A stretch of DNA of 64,000 nt from Oegoconia quadripuncta (GCA_949316235.1 OX438747.1:31530601-31594600), one strand, 5' to 3'. Shown: positions 21,926 through 33,550, counted from the stretch's first letter. Translations and numbers: made by a program. The notes: generated from the letters alone by a model not told the origin.

Positions 21926-22489
21926 CAACAATGAGAGAGTGGCATGCACTAATTTAAATAATTACAATAAATTGTTAATACATTATTTACCAGCTAGATA
22001 TTATATTATCATATATGTATTCCAATTATATTATTATTTTTTTTTTTTTAATTATTTATTAATATGATATTATATATCTATTTATGTTGTATTAATATTT
22101 ATTTTAGTCATTTGTTTATATTATTTCATCTCTAAAATTTTCGGTCATGTACTCATTTATTGTGTAATAGCATTTTTTAATTAATAATTAATATAACTAT
22201 TATAGCAATTATTCTCGGACAGTGTTATTACATTGATATCAATCATAACAACAATTTATAAAAACAAGTAATAGCAATATATTATTATTTGTACTTAAAT
22301 GGTATACAATATATATATATATAATATATATTTAACTATTATTATGCAGAATTATGTATCATCTTTATTTTATGTATATGTGTGTATGTAAATATTAATA
22401 ATATGGGTATATAAAATTATCACATTTTTTTTTTTTTATAATTTATAATTTTTTTTTTTCTATTTATTCATTATATATGAAACAATTTA
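21926..22489. other. Very AT-rich stretch
   Basis: Long A/T runs and (TA)n at about 22310-22330. No gene seen. Confidence 0.6.
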
Positions 22490-22910
22490 ACACAATACAA
22501 AAGTGCACCACAGAAACCTATTCAAGGTTTATACGCAACACACTGAGCCTCATCGCTTAACCACTTACTGTCTATTACAAGTTACAGTATCACCAGCACC
22601 ACCCATGTAGTACTTTTTAAGTGATTGTTTACATTTTTTTATATTTATAAATATATCTGTATGTATTTCCTTGGGAATTTCATTTAAAATGTTTGGTAAC
22701 ATGTACTCCCACGTCCTCGCTCCGTAAATGTTAGTGTATTTAGGTAACTCATACAAAGGTATATACTCCAGCTTACGTAGATAATCAGGTCTATGTTTTG
22801 TCTTTAATGAATTTATATTGGGATACTCGTCTGTAATAACGGACATATATTTTATTGTAATATAATTATGTAGTTTATTATTACGTATAGTATGTATGTT
22901 TTTGTGCACC
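22490..22910 (-). pseudogene. LINE LG-like RT C-terminal tail
   Basis: The minus strand reads YMSVITDEYPNINSLKTKHR, PDYLRKLEYIPLYELPKYTN, IYGARTWEYMLPNILNEIPK and KKCKQSLKKYYMGG. It is clearly homologous to the LG tails at 10796 and 62370 (P.Y.LPK.NVYG.R.W.Y.LP.IL). The 3' UTR also aligns loosely (AAACC...AAGGTTT block). It is a more diverged subfamily, with no catalytic motifs. Confidence 0.75.
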
Positions 22911-23567
22911 TATATTACGGTGGCACTAGTACTTTTTTAAGTGTCATCGAGCACACGTCATCTCAATTAAGATACTTAATTAATAATATGTAAAATCTAA
23001 CGTTTATTTGTAATAAATAATAATAAATAAATAAAAATCGTTTATTTCTTTCTCACATTTAACAACAATAAACAGTGGACGGTGTTTTCTGGTTAGTACA
23101 AAATATACTTGTGTCAGAAAACACCGCTCCTCAATGCGGACAGAGTATGAGAATTTAAAATAACAATATATGACAACAGAAATACATATGACAATTGCCA
23201 CGAAAATATATATAAGTAGTGTATGCTAAACTGTAATAATAATAATAAAAATTATGGCATGTGTGGTAATGTACATATGAGTGTGTACATGTGTGAATGT
23301 ATATATGCGTAATAGATAAGTGGATAACTGTTATTGGCCTAGATTAAGATTGTAAATGTAATATTGTTTGTTTTAAGTTTAGTGGCTGTTGTTATCCTAA
23401 ACAATAAATAAATAAAAAAAAAAAAAAGCCAAGTTCCAAAAAAACTGGCCGATCGTATAACATAACAATATACGTTTCATGAATAGTTTAATATTATTTT
23501 TTAATATTATATTGCTTTTTTTTATTTTTATTTTTATTTTTTTTATTTTTTTTTATGTTTGACTCAA
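22911..23567. other. Probable LINE UTR debris, no gene
   Basis: An AAT/AAAT-rich run at 23013-23035 faces right and an AAATAAATAAAA run at 23403-23428 faces left, as if two 3' ends were present. No coding remnant seen. Confidence 0.4.
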
Positions 23568-23894
23568 ATCAAAATCAAAAATGCTTTATTTTGTAGGTAC
23601 ACAGGGTACACTTAAAATAGTCAGATTTTACAGTCTTAAAGCTACTGCTTGTTCAAAAGGCAATTTTCCCCTGAGAAGAACAAGCAAGAAACGAGAGAGG
23701 TCGCTCTTTTAAAAAAGGTTTTTATTATTACAAAAGTATTATTTTATATTATAATATTTCATTATTTATTTGTGAAATAGCCTGGTTATGCGAACGGGCT
23801 GGTTATGTCCATGATCGTTTATTATCTAAATAATCTGATATTTTATAATATGCTTTCTTAATAAGTTTCTGTCTTATAGTATCTTTAAATTGGA
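23568..23894 (-). repeat. LINE LF 3' end
   Basis: Plus strand begins TCAAAATCAAAAATGCTTTA, then GTAGGTACACAGGGTACAC, CTACTGCTTGTTCAAAAGG and GATATTTTATAATATGCTTT. Complement of the LF UTR and last codons. Joined directly to an LE fragment at about 23895. Confidence 0.8.
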
Positions 23895-23896
23895 CG

Positions 23897-24033
23897 CGAC
23901 TGGATTCGCGTTTGACCACAATCTCAACTGATGGAAAGTGACGAAAGTCGCAGATGAAGCACGCGATCCCAGTAAATGCCTATTCACTCCGCTGTTGAAG
24001 ATCCCAAGGTTGTAGGATTCAGGAAAGGAAAGA
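23897..24033 (-). repeat. LINE LE 3' end fragment
   Basis: Complement of the LE tail: ACTGGATTCGCGTTTGACC to CAAGGTTGTAGGATTCAGG. 5'-truncated to about 137 bp. Confidence 0.8.
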
Positions 24034-24391
24034 CATAGGCCTTCTCCATATTTTCAATTCTGCTCATTTCTATATCAAAGTCTCACGTTTTCAAAATATT
24101 CATGCAGACCATGGCAGACGCCTAATCTAAAAAATACATTTTATCGAAATTGATCATAGTCACATCATCTCACTTTAACTAATGCGTTTTGCAACGTGTT
24201 AGAACGAGACGGGATTTTTGATAGCCTAACGTACTTGACCGTGATCAATCTCGCGTATCGGCCATCAATCAGTGCACTCTAAATCTATACATATATGCTA
24301 TTAGTGACGTCAGAGATGTTATATCTACACTGCCGCCATGTTTAATTCGTCAAGTTGTTGTAATAATAAGGTCTACATTAAAAATAGATTT
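24034..24391. other. No recognised feature
   Basis: No ORF or repeat recognised. Confidence 0.45.
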
Positions 24392-24732
24392 AACCGCCTC
24401 CGTGGCTCAATGTAAACAACATTGGGTTTACGATTCGGAGGTCGCGGGTTCGATCCCCAGCGGGGTACATGTTTAAGTACTCGGTTTGGTTGGTGGTAGG
24501 GCATTTTAAATGTCCGCCTGGCTAGCTACCACCATCTTATCTAAATCTGCCGCCAAGCAGCAATGTTAATAGCATTGTCGTGTTCCGGTTGTCAGAGATA
24601 AGATCGCCAGTCCCCCAAATGTGTTGGGGTTTCCGGGTCAGTACGCTTCCATCTTCGACCTCATCTTCACTTAACAACAGGTGTGATTGAGGTCAAGTAC
24701 CAACCCGTTATGCATAAAAAAAAAAAAAAAAA
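24392..24732 (+). repeat. SINE S1, best-preserved full-length copy
   Basis: tRNA-like head with an A-box-like GTGGCTCAATG and a B-box-like GGGTTCGATCCCC, linker GGTTTGGTTGGTGGTAGGG, body, and an A-run of about 15. Useful as the reference copy. Confidence 0.92.
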
Positions 24733-24752
24733 GAACTAGGATATTATACTTC

Positions 24753-25024
24753 GACGACCTGTTTGGTGTAGCGGTTAGAAACTCTGTTGCTATACCAAAA
24801 GGTTGCGGGTTCGAATCCCGCTAGGGGTATATGTTTGTATGATGAATACAGCATGTGTACCCGAGTTATGGATGTTTTTCATTTATATATGTATTTATTT
24901 ATTAACAAAAAAAAATGTATTTGTGTAGTGTATCAACCATCTGGTATTCACAACACAAGCCTAGTTGCTTAATGTGGAACTAGATGGCGCCGTGTGTATG
25001 TCTAAGGATATTTATTTATTTAAT
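24753..25024 (+). repeat. SINE S2, full length
   Basis: Head GACGACCTGTTTGGTGTAGC, B-box-like GGGTTCGAATCCCGC, central and 3' domains, TTTA tail. It lies about 20 bp after the S1 tail. Confidence 0.9.
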
Positions 25025-25645
25025 TTGACGGCATTTTTTATATGATTGTGACACGATGTCTTCGTCAGATGTTGACCGATTTGCCATAAAAATTTGGTAA
25101 ATATCTATTGACGGATAGAGCGGAACCATAGTAGTCAGTCGTTTTGCGTTTGGCGGTATAATTATTATGATTAATAATTATATTAAAAAAAATCAGTTAC
25201 TTCAACTCTTGGGCTGTCTTGAGCTTCCTTAAAAGGCCCATAGTAAGAGACAAATTAGGCAAAACAGACAACGTTAAAAGATATTTTCTCCAATTTATAA
25301 TATTTTTAGACGAAGCCATTTACTCACCATTTAGGCTCTGTACACACTGTCACGTAACACTATAAAAACAACGGAATTGGGTCAACTCAAGCTCCCCCTT
25401 GTTCAAACAGGATGGGCCACGCACATTGAGATGGTGCCCTTTTGAATGTCTTGCCCTCCAAAGCTGAATAGACCGTACGATGCATACATACATCACGACC
25501 TTTATCCCAAATGGGGTGGTTAGTGATATCCCAAAGATAAGCGTTTGGGTGTCCAATTTTAATGCTTGAAACAACAGCCCCGGTTCAACTTTTGAAATAT
25601 ACAGAAATGCACACGTGAGAAGGGGTGAGGTCATCGCCGCTGAAA
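25025..25645. other. No recognised gene
   Basis: One 94-codon minus-strand ORF (25350-25634) shows no motif and is not supported. Confidence 0.45.
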
Positions 25646-26165
25646 GTCAAAGTCAAAGTCAAAAATGATTTATTTTGTAGGTAAATTTAAAGATACTATA
25701 AAACAGAAACGAATTAACAAAGCATATTATAAAATATCAGACTATTTAGATGATAATCATCCCTGGACATAATCAGATTGTTCGCATGCCAGGCTATTTC
25801 ACGATTAATAATGAAATATAAAAACCTTTATATAAAATCAAAGCCTGATTTTAAAAGAGCAACCCTTCGAGTTTCTTGCTTGTTCTACTCAGGGGAAAAT
25901 TGCATTTTGAACAAGCAGTAGCTTAAAAAACGTAAAATTGACTATTTTAAGTGTACACTGTGTACCTACAAAATAAAGCATTTTTGACTTTGACTTTGAC
26001 TATAACTTTGACTTTGGTACACAGAGTACACTTAAAATAGTCAATTTTACATTTTTTAAGCTACTGCTTGTTCAAAATGCAATTTTCACCTGAGAAGAAC
26101 AAGCAAGAAACTCGAAGGGTTGCTCTTTTAAAATCAGGCTTTGATTTTACATAAAGGTTTTTATA
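25646..26165. repeat. Three LF 3' ends joined in alternating orientation
   Basis: 25646-25683 is a short minus-strand LF terminus (AAAGTCAAAGTCAAAAATG). 25684-26003 is a plus-strand LF end that includes the last codons and runs into (TGACTT)n. 26010-26165 is a minus-strand LF end. The last two meet tail to tail and form an inverted repeat of about 155 bp per arm. Confidence 0.85.
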
Positions 26166-26239
26166 TTTTATTAGGTTTCACGAGTAAGGTTTACGATATC
26201 CACGGGAAGGGACGGATGGATTCTATTCGTTTACATGTT

Positions 26240-26475
26240 GAAACCACACTACACCTTTTATCGCTTCGAATCGCTTTTAGTGATAAGGCCGCCTAATTGT
26301 ACTCTTATCCATGTGTTTTGTAAAATGTATGTTCTCCTTTTGTACAATAAAGTGTATTTGTATTGTATTGTATTGTATTGCATTGCATTGCATTGCATTG
26401 CATTGCATTGCATTGCATTGCATTGCATTGCATTGCATTGTATTGTATTCTATTGTATTGTATTGTATTGTACAC
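26240..26475 (+). repeat. LJ-like LINE 3' end with pentanucleotide array
   Basis: GTGATAAGGCCGCCTAATTG and TACAATAAAGTGTATTTG lead into an array (about 26357-26471). The array runs as ATTGT units, then about 13 ATTGC units, then ATTGT units again with one ATTCT. It looks like an expanded LINE terminus. Confidence 0.85.
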
Positions 26476-26949
26476 CATAGACATAGCGTCCCATAGCTTC
26501 AATTTACATACACCCACAAAATTCTAGAAATGTACAGTGATTTCTAACAAACATATAATGAAATCTAATATCATGAAATAGAATTAAAAAGTTGTCTAAC
26601 TCCTAACTCAACACTGAAAGGCCGAAATTTGCCTAGGAACTTGTTTAGTTGAAAAATATTAGGTTAAGTTATTCGTCTTTGGGGCGAGATAGTTGGATTA
26701 AGGAAATGTGATTGTTTTAGTGCTTAGAAAGAGAATTGTCTAGGTCATGAAAAATATAACAAAGGCGCCTACGAAGCTTGCTCTATTTCTATCGATATGT
26801 GGGTCTTTAGGTAGGATATTTGCCAATGAAACGGTTATCAACTTTTAATTTCGAACGGTTGTAAGATGGATTCTTTTCACGCGTATATGGAGTTAGGTGC
26901 GCAGGTGGAATTTTTGATATATTTGTACGCCATCGTGTAGGGCAGCTGT
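26476..26949. other. No recognised feature
   Basis: No ORF or repeat recognised. Confidence 0.45.
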
Positions 26950-27010
26950 TTTTTTTTATGCACAACGGATTGCTACTTGACCTCAATCACACCTGATGTT
27001 AAGTGAAGAA
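26950..27010 (-). repeat. SINE S1, last about 60 bp only
   Basis: Only the tail and ACTTGACCTCAATCACACC to TTAAGTGAAG remain. Confidence 0.8.
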
Positions 27011-27274
27011 GTGGTTTTGGATACGTGAAAAAATTCATGGCAATTTATTTGTAATGAAGTTAAATGGAAAGCTATTACAGCTAAGTAGTTTATAGTCGAA
27101 AAACTTATAAAATATACTTTCCGTTATGAAACAACAAAAACTTGGCCGGTTTTTACAAGCGTTTATTTAGGTTGCAATGGTCGTATGTAAGTTGTACGTT
27201 TCAAAATTTGCAAACCATTTTTCAACTATTTGCTGGTATCTGAGTGAGCTGAAATTTGCAATATTATGGTATCA

Positions 27275-27665
27275 TATTGGGTCTTTACCTATGAAATTGA
27301 AGTTATTTTTCTTGGTTAATCATTTTTGTACCAATTCCTGCGAATGGAATATTATTTCAAGGTTTCACATGAAATATTTTTTAATTTCTGGGCTAAAACA
27401 CATAGTAAAAAAAATTTGAACAGAGCTCTTTTCATGTGCTTCCCATAATCATTTCTTAGATTCGCTGAAAGTTTTATATAGCGGTTACTTTTAAAAATTA
27501 ACGCATCCATATACTTAACTTAATGTTATCCGATAATACACACAAAGTTTAGCTAAATTTGGATTTGCCGTTCCCATAAAAAAATCAAAAATGTTTGTAT
27601 GGAGAAAACAGTCTTAATTAAATTCTTCATACAAAATGCCAATTTCATAGGTAAGGACCTAATAT
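27275..27665 (-). mobile_element. MITE M1, inverted full-length copy
   Basis: Both termini present: TATTGGGTCTTTACCTATGA and TTCATAGGTAAGGACCTAAT. Orientation is opposite to the copies at 6477 and 15200, and about 30 bp are missing internally. Confidence 0.85.
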
Positions 27666-28080
27666 TGTAGCTTTCCGGTGGTTTTCTAAATTTAATCATT
27701 ATGGATTAATTTTTGTATTATCGTTCATAATTGATGCGATTATTCTTCCTTCTTCGTCTACAATTAAATCGCCTCCGTTACATCACTAATATACGCTGAG
27801 GCACTTCATCAATCACTATTCATTGATTAATTCAAACTAATATAGGTAGTTACTCCTTAACTACCGTAACTCTAATAACAAGTAAGTAGTTAATTAATAA
27901 AACGGTTATTCTGAACTATTAATTCCATAAATTGATTAGTTTGAAGGTACTTGGTGTATGCATAAAGTAGTTTATATGTAAATTACCTATATTTCAACCG
28001 GGGTTTACTGTCGAAAACTCATGGTTCGGCAGATTCGGGAGATTAAGAGGCATACGCACGTGATGCTGGAAAATCTCTCT
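27666..28080. other. No recognised feature
   Basis: AT-rich, nothing identified. Confidence 0.45.
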
Positions 28081-28412
28081 TCAATTTAAGAGCTATACTC
28101 TTGTCGGAAGAGTCCTTTCCACACTTCTCTACATTCCGCCTTCTCTTTGACTTCCTGCAAAGCTACTACAACTTAGCGCGACTTTACATAGAGTCGCGTG
28201 CGACACAACCTACATCCTTCAAAGCAGTTGAAGTTGACAGCTGTCAAGCGACAGCCAATCAGCTGCAAGAGACTGAGACTATGTCGCCCGTGACTCTTTC
28301 TATTTTGCTAAATACTTATTATTTTGTATTCAAAAAAAATCAAATCAAATCAAATATTTATTCATGTAGAGAATGTGGAAAGGACTCCACCGCCAAGAGT
28401 ATAAGCTCTTAA
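28081..28412. mobile_element. M10: inverted-repeat unit made of LD-type LINE ends
   Basis: The outer about 50 bp on each side are complementary: TTCAATTTAAGAGCTATACT... and ...AGTATAAGCTCTTAAATTGA, with matching GTCCTTTCCACA and TGTGGAAAGGAC blocks. The same terminal sequence is the 3' end of the LD LINE at 868 and 47148. A (TCAAA)n run lies at about 28338-28356. The 103-codon ORF spanning the unit starts inside one arm and ends inside the other, and has no motif. Confidence 0.7.
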
Positions 28413-28469
28413 ATTGAAAAGAATAGCAAATTCTATATTTCTGCCTCTGTGACAAAACGTTGTGCACGC

Positions 28470-29000
28470 CATAGTACAATGTGCGTTGGAATTACACAAT
28501 CAATTACGTACGACCACCCTGTGGAACGGACTTCCGGCAGCGGTATTCCCGAACGAGTACGACATTGGAACCTTCAAGAAACGAGCCTTACACCTTCCTC
28601 AAAGGCCGGCAACGCATCTGTGACCCTTTTGGTGTTGCGGGTGTCCATGGGCGGCGGTGATTACTTTCCATCAGGTGACCCGCATGCTCGTTTGCCGCTC
28701 TCTCATATAAAAAAAAAAATAATAATCTTATTCCACCATCGCCATTTCATCTTCGGACTACTAGGCGCGGGGAGGGATTTCACCCGTATGTAGTTAACAT
28801 ACCGAACATTCACACTAAGCATTTCGACTCTTCATTCACAATGCGAACAGCCAAGGCATGGAACTCCCTTCCGGCGTCAGTCTTTCCTGAATCCTACAAC
28901 CTTGGGATCTTCAAGAGCTGGGTGAATAGGCATCTACTGAGATCGCGTGCTTCATCTTCGGCCACATCATCACTTCCCATCAGATGAGGTGGTCAAACGC
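28470..29000 (+). repeat. LINE LE 3' end, interrupted
   Basis: LE starts at GTGCGTTGGAATTACACAAT, is broken at about 28505 by a jockey-like fragment, and resumes at CTTATTCCACCATCGCCATT. It encodes NIHTKHFDSSFTMRTAKAWN and SLPASVFPESYNLGIFK, and ends near CAAACGCGTATCC. Confidence 0.88.
28507..28720 (+). repeat. LINE LB (jockey-like) 3' fragment nested in LE
   Basis: About 210 bp nearly identical to the end of the pseudogene at 13520-13740: codons for [20 protein letters not shown], the 3' UTR to CTCTCATAT and an A-run. An AATC-like repeat lies on both sides of the junction. Confidence 0.9.
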
Positions 29001-29053
29001 GTATCCAATTAACCAAAAACAAGCTTTGCTTAGTTTGGGACTTTTTTTTTTTT

Positions 29054-29279
29054 AATATTTCGGACACTTACATCAATCATCTAATCCCAAATCATCTAAT
29101 CCCAAACTAAGATAGAATACTAGATAATGGATAAACATACATAAATATTTATATAAACATCCATGACTCAGGAATAAATGTTCACATTCATCACATAAAC
29201 ATTTACCCGTCGCGAGATTCGAACCCGCAACCGTTGGTTTCGCTGACAGGGTCACTATCCACTACACCAATCGGTCGTC
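29054..29279 (-). repeat. SINE S3
   Basis: Complete copy with a local tandem duplication AATCATCTAATCCCA at 29078-29108. B-box-like GGTTCGAATC present on the minus strand. Confidence 0.85.
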
Positions 29280-29824
29280 ATCGGAAAATTATTTATTAAA
29301 TTGGGAGGTTTTGCTAGTTTTCAATTTATTGTTATCGATACAGCTTTACGATGTGCTTCCAAGCGGTCATTGTGAGTGTTTTTTGTGTAAAAAGAGCGCT
29401 TGGGTCGAAAGCTGTTATCTGTAAACGATCACACAACTCCCAAACGCCTGTCGGCTTGCATCCAGCCCAATACATTAAGAAATTAGGTCGCGCCGCTGCT
29501 CCATTACGCGCTAATACTCAACATTTGAAAAAAGTAGGTTATGTTGAGGCGCTAAACTCGATTCGGGAGGCGTGCTGAATTTTTCAGCGCACCAAACATT
29601 TCGAATTCAGGCTGTAGGGTCGTTACTGTTCTGCTTTGTAGTCTCGCTGTAATTTCAAAAAGCGGTCAAGTGTATGTTGGGACTTGTTTTTCAATGATTC
29701 CGTATTCATTGATGAACTTTATCAATGAATACGCGCAATTTATCAATTGAGACCTGCAGTGTCACTTAGAGACAGATTTAAAGAGTACAGTCACAGTACA
29801 TTTTTGAAAATTATGTCAAAAAAA
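29280..29824. other. No recognised gene; one unexplained ORF and a hairpin
   Basis: A 75-codon ORF (29351-29578, plus) begins MCFQAVIVSVFCVKRALGSK and ends with TGA. It is less AT-rich than its surroundings, but I recognise no family. A perfect 13-bp stem, CGTATTCATTGAT with its complement, lies at 29701-29733 with a 7-base loop. Confidence 0.4.
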
Positions 29825-30218
29825 TATACCATCATTTAGGAAAAATAGTGATAAACATGATGTCAATACAAGAAATAAAGATAAACTTGCAAGTCACATA
29901 AGTCACCTCAACAAAATCAGTAATTCATTCAAATACGCTTTTTCAATAAAGTTCCTGTTGATATACAAAATCTTCCTTTCAATAAATTTAAAGATACTAT
30001 AAAACAGAAACTTATTAAGAAAGCATATTATTAAATATCAGATTATTTAGATGATAAACAATCATGGACATAACCAGCCCGTTCGCATAACCAGGCTATT
30101 TCACAATTAATAATGAAATGAAATATGAAATAATAATTAATAATTTTGTAATATAAAAACCTTTTTTTAAAAGAGCGACCTCTCGAGTTTCTTGCTTGTT
30201 CTTCTCAGTGGAAAAGAT
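29825..30218 (+). pseudogene. LINE LF tail, broken
   Basis: Encodes NTRNKDKLASHISHL-type sequence and a later KFKDTIKQKLIKKAYY followed by an in-frame TAA where other copies have K. The 3' UTR follows and shows a local duplication of AATGAAAT. Confidence 0.7.
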
Positions 30219-30755
30219 AGATTATAGGTAGATTCGCAAAAAAACTTCTCGTTACATAACCTGTAACTCCTATGTATATACTTAATACATACGACGACGT
30301 CCACATTGTTTTATTTTTATTTTATTTTATTTTATTGATAATACAGAATCAACAGCATCATTAAAAAAAATATTACACAAAATTTACAAGCCAAAGTCAT
30401 GCCAATTACAGATTCTCATTTTTCATTACAATTCTCATAAAAGAATAATTAGGTGGAAAGTCAGTAAATAAATAATAATCATTATAAAATCTAGAGGTAA
30501 AAAGTGAATAGTGAGACAAACTAAGTAATAATAAATAATTTTGTCAATAAGTAATATTACAAATAAAAAATTGGTCAAATAATTCAATCGATGTCAAATA
30601 ATCGTCGTATGTATGAATTTCGCAGTGTCGCGTTTTGTGTGTGTGAGTGTATGTGTGTGTGGGTGGTTTGGGAATGGATCAATGAGAATGACTATATGAC
30701 TCTTGTATAACTACTGTAATGACTATTGTAAGGCTATTGTATATATGACTATTGT
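30219..30755. other. No recognised gene
   Basis: TTTTA-rich run near 30309-30335, a TGTG run near 30640, and imperfect repeats of TGACTATTGTA at 30690-30755. Confidence 0.5.
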
Positions 30756-31005
30756 AAGAAAGAAAGAAAGAAACTGTTTATTCGCCACTTCGACACATAT
30801 ACAACAATTGTTTGGCAAATAAAGTAACAGAACACTCAGATAAGTGTCGCAGCAGCGAAAGGGAAACGTCTCAGCTATATGCTGAGCTAATAAGAGCTCA
30901 GCGCTGGTTTACTGTCGCACCCAGAACTGGGTGACATAGCTTTTCGTGCGACTCGAGTTCCCACAGATGAACTGTGCTAACTGTTTTGTGGGGCATTGTT
31001 TAAAT
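30756..31005 (-). repeat. LINE LK 3' end with (TTTC)n tail
   Basis: Plus strand: AAGAAAGAAAGAAAC, then TTTATTCGCCACTTCGACAC and CTGAGCTAATAAGAGCTCAG. The 174-bp piece inside the M4 element at 37607 is the same sequence on the other strand. No coding frame recognised. Confidence 0.75.
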
Positions 31006-31146
31006 TAAGACCATAATATAATCGATTTAATTATAAGCCTAATAATAAAGTGAATGAGTGTATAACTTGACACCGACACACGGAAGTGCGATGAATGATT
31101 ATGCGACAAAACAGTACAGCGTCTCACCATAGTTGGAATGCGCGCT

Positions 31147-31293
31147 GACCCCTATTCTCGCACACTCGACATTTGTCTATCGATAGACATAGGCATGTCT
31201 ATCTCTTTCACACTTATATACCTGTGTAAAAGTGACAAACCTATTGATGTCGTTCGACATTGAAATCTCGAGTATGTGAGAATCAGGCTCCTG
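31147..31293. repeat. Imperfect inverted repeat
   Basis: CCTATTCTCGCACACTCGAC near the left faces CTCGAGTATGTGAGAATCAGG on the right, with GTCTATCGATAGAC in between. Possibly a small MITE; no second copy seen. Confidence 0.45.
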
Positions 31294-31668
31294 GTCCGAG
31301 ACACTGAAGCTCGACATCACTGTACGACAAATGATAGTCCGACATTGGTATATATATAGGATGAGTATTTATATCGTAAGGAAAAAAATAGGGCATAAGT
31401 AAGTGAAATAAAATTATTGGCATAGGTAGTTTAAACAAACTTACTTTACTTCTGAGCAAACAAATGGCATATATTTTTTATTTATTTAATATTAAATATT
31501 TATATATATGTATAAATTTGTGTGTGTTATGTAGTCAATAATATATTACATGTTTAAGTGCAGTTAAATTATCTAGTTATAGTTTGTAGGCTTAGTTTAT
31601 GTATTTTTATCTTTACGTTATATAATAATTACCAACTATAAAATACACCCGTATTGCTACTATTAGTG

Positions 31669-31836
31669 CAAACCTCACCCACTGGTAGCTTGTATCTTTA
31701 CCATAAAGTTTGCGTGGACGAGATCGCTGTTAGCGATAAGGCCGCCTTTTCGTGCGATTAATGATGTACGCTGTATTCTTCATGTAGCTTTTGTTAATTG
31801 TGCAATAAAGAGTATTTGATTGATTTATTGATTGAT
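31669..31836 (+). repeat. LINE LJ 3' end with (TTGAT)-type tail
   Basis: GTTAGCGATAAGGCCGCC, TGATGTACGCTGTATTCTTC, TTGTGCAATAAAGAGTATTT and then TGATTGATT repeats. The nested piece at 55757 is the complement of its last 95 bp. Confidence 0.75.
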
Positions 31837-32437
31837 TTAATTATTTTTTCAAAACTCATAGAATAAAGTGTTAATTGTGTCATTTGACGGTCGCGTTTGT
31901 AGCCTAATCCATATAATTACATCATTAAATTGAATAAATAAAGAAAACTTGGAGAAAATATGATTATCAAATACATTTCGCATGATAGGAATCCGAAGAA
32001 TCACGCCAGTCGCATATCAACCACCGGCCGGCGCATGCGTTTTTGAAAAATAAAATTAATTTATCCATTCTAATAACTTCTATTTCACTTACCTAATGTC
32101 ATATTTTTCTTCTTTACGGTAAAAAAACTCATCCGCTATATTTATAGACACTAACCCTATCTACTACTACAGGTAAATATATGTGTGTATAGATTAGTAG
32201 GTATGTAGCTAGGTATAGGTATATATAGGTAGCCATAGGTAGGATAGGTATTGGCGGGCGCTAATTTGGACTTTTTCCCATTAAATGTATAAATAAATAC
32301 TTAATAAAATAAAAAGTTTTTATTTCTTTTAAAAATTTTGCTTACAGGTAGTTAGTGACTGGAGACTCCTTTTAAGCATAATGATGCCTGTATGCTAGGA
32401 GACTCCGCTCTTCATGACAATTTTTTTTACGTATCTA
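31837..32437. other. No recognised gene
   Basis: A TAGGTATAGGTATATATAGG run lies near 32200-32250. AT-rich, otherwise unassigned. Confidence 0.45.
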
Positions 32438-32692
32438 TTATATATCGACGGGTTCCGGGCTATTTGTATTAACCGCCATTTTTGAAACTTCACACCAGAG
32501 CAGTTTAAAGTTTCGATTTTCAGAAAAAAAAATCATAACTTTAGCAAATCGCATTATTTTTTCAAAGCAAAGGAAATTTCTGTTTCTGTTACACATTATT
32601 CATATTTTGATTAATGTTTTTTTCTGATATTCCTATTTTTAACGAAAATAAATGTCGATTAATACAAAATGACCCACATTTTCCTTTTTTTT

Positions 32693-33108
32693 GTTCCAGG
32701 CTAAATGACTTAACCGCCTAGGTTTATTAATATATGTTCCAAGCTACTTGACATAACCGCCTAGGTTTATTAATACATGTTCCAAGCTACTTGACTCAAC
32801 CGCCTAGGTTTATTAATACATGTTCCAAGCTACTTGACATAACCGCCTAGGTTTATTAATACATGTTCCAAGCTACTTGACTTAACCGCCTAAGTTTATT
32901 AATACATGTTCCAAGCTACTTGACATAACCGCCTAGGTTTATTAATACATGTTCCAAGCTACTTGACTTAAGTACCTAGGATTGCAAATAATAGCTCTAA
33001 GCTAAATGCTTTAACCAATGAGTTGGTCATATTTCAAACCTAAGCTAATTGATTTAAATACAATATCTCAAACTTATTGATGTATGGCTAATTAGTTTAT
33101 GTGACTTA
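32693..33108 (+). repeat. 43-bp array, first series
   Basis: GTTCC-(A/G)GCTA units start at 32693, 32736, 32779, 32822, 32865, 32908 and 32951, exactly 43 bp apart. Typical unit: GTTCCAAGCTACTTGACATA, then ACCGCCTAGGTTTATTAATA, then CAT. Degenerate GCTAA cores follow at 33001, 33043 and 33087, still in near 43-bp register. Confidence 0.95.
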
Positions 33109-33550
33109 TTTCTTTTTTTTAAATTGTTTGCAATCATACTAAAATAATAAGGTGTGCAGAAATTGACGGCTAAAACATTGATTAATTAAAAGGTACGTTG
33201 AAATAATAGGGGGCTTCACCTATCTTGTTAATTATTATGAAATGAAAAATAAAACATAGGTAATAAATTGTTCAAAGATAAGTTTTTTATTTAAACTAAC
33301 AATTACCTAGAAACAGCAATAACCTTTTAGCTTACTAAGGTAACAACTAAGAAATTATCACGTCATATTTTTAAGAATCACAAGTTAAACAGCCTTTTTA
33401 TTCGATAATTGGTAAACAGTCTTTTCCCTGAAATTATAATTCTAATTATTTGAGATAATATTGCAGTTACTCATTCTTCTTTATTGTAATCTTTAACATT
33501 TAGAACTGTTCCTATCCTAATTCTAAACAAGTTAAAGAAAAATCTCTTCA

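Noticed and set aside
24392..24470. tRNA gene
   Set aside because: A- and B-box-like motifs are present but no cloverleaf is evident, and the sequence continues into a dispersed SINE body with an A-tail. The same holds for the S2 and S3 heads.
28101..28412. 103-codon ORF as a host exon
   Set aside because: It begins and ends inside the arms of an inverted repeat made of LINE ends.
29351..29578. 75-codon ORF, MCFQAVIVSVFCVKRALG...
   Set aside because: Mildly interesting composition but no family match, no splice or repeat support; left only as a note in the interval entry.
32693..32975. CRISPR-like 43-bp periodicity
   Set aside because: The whole 43-bp unit is repeated, so there are no spacers, and the motif matches the element's own TIR.
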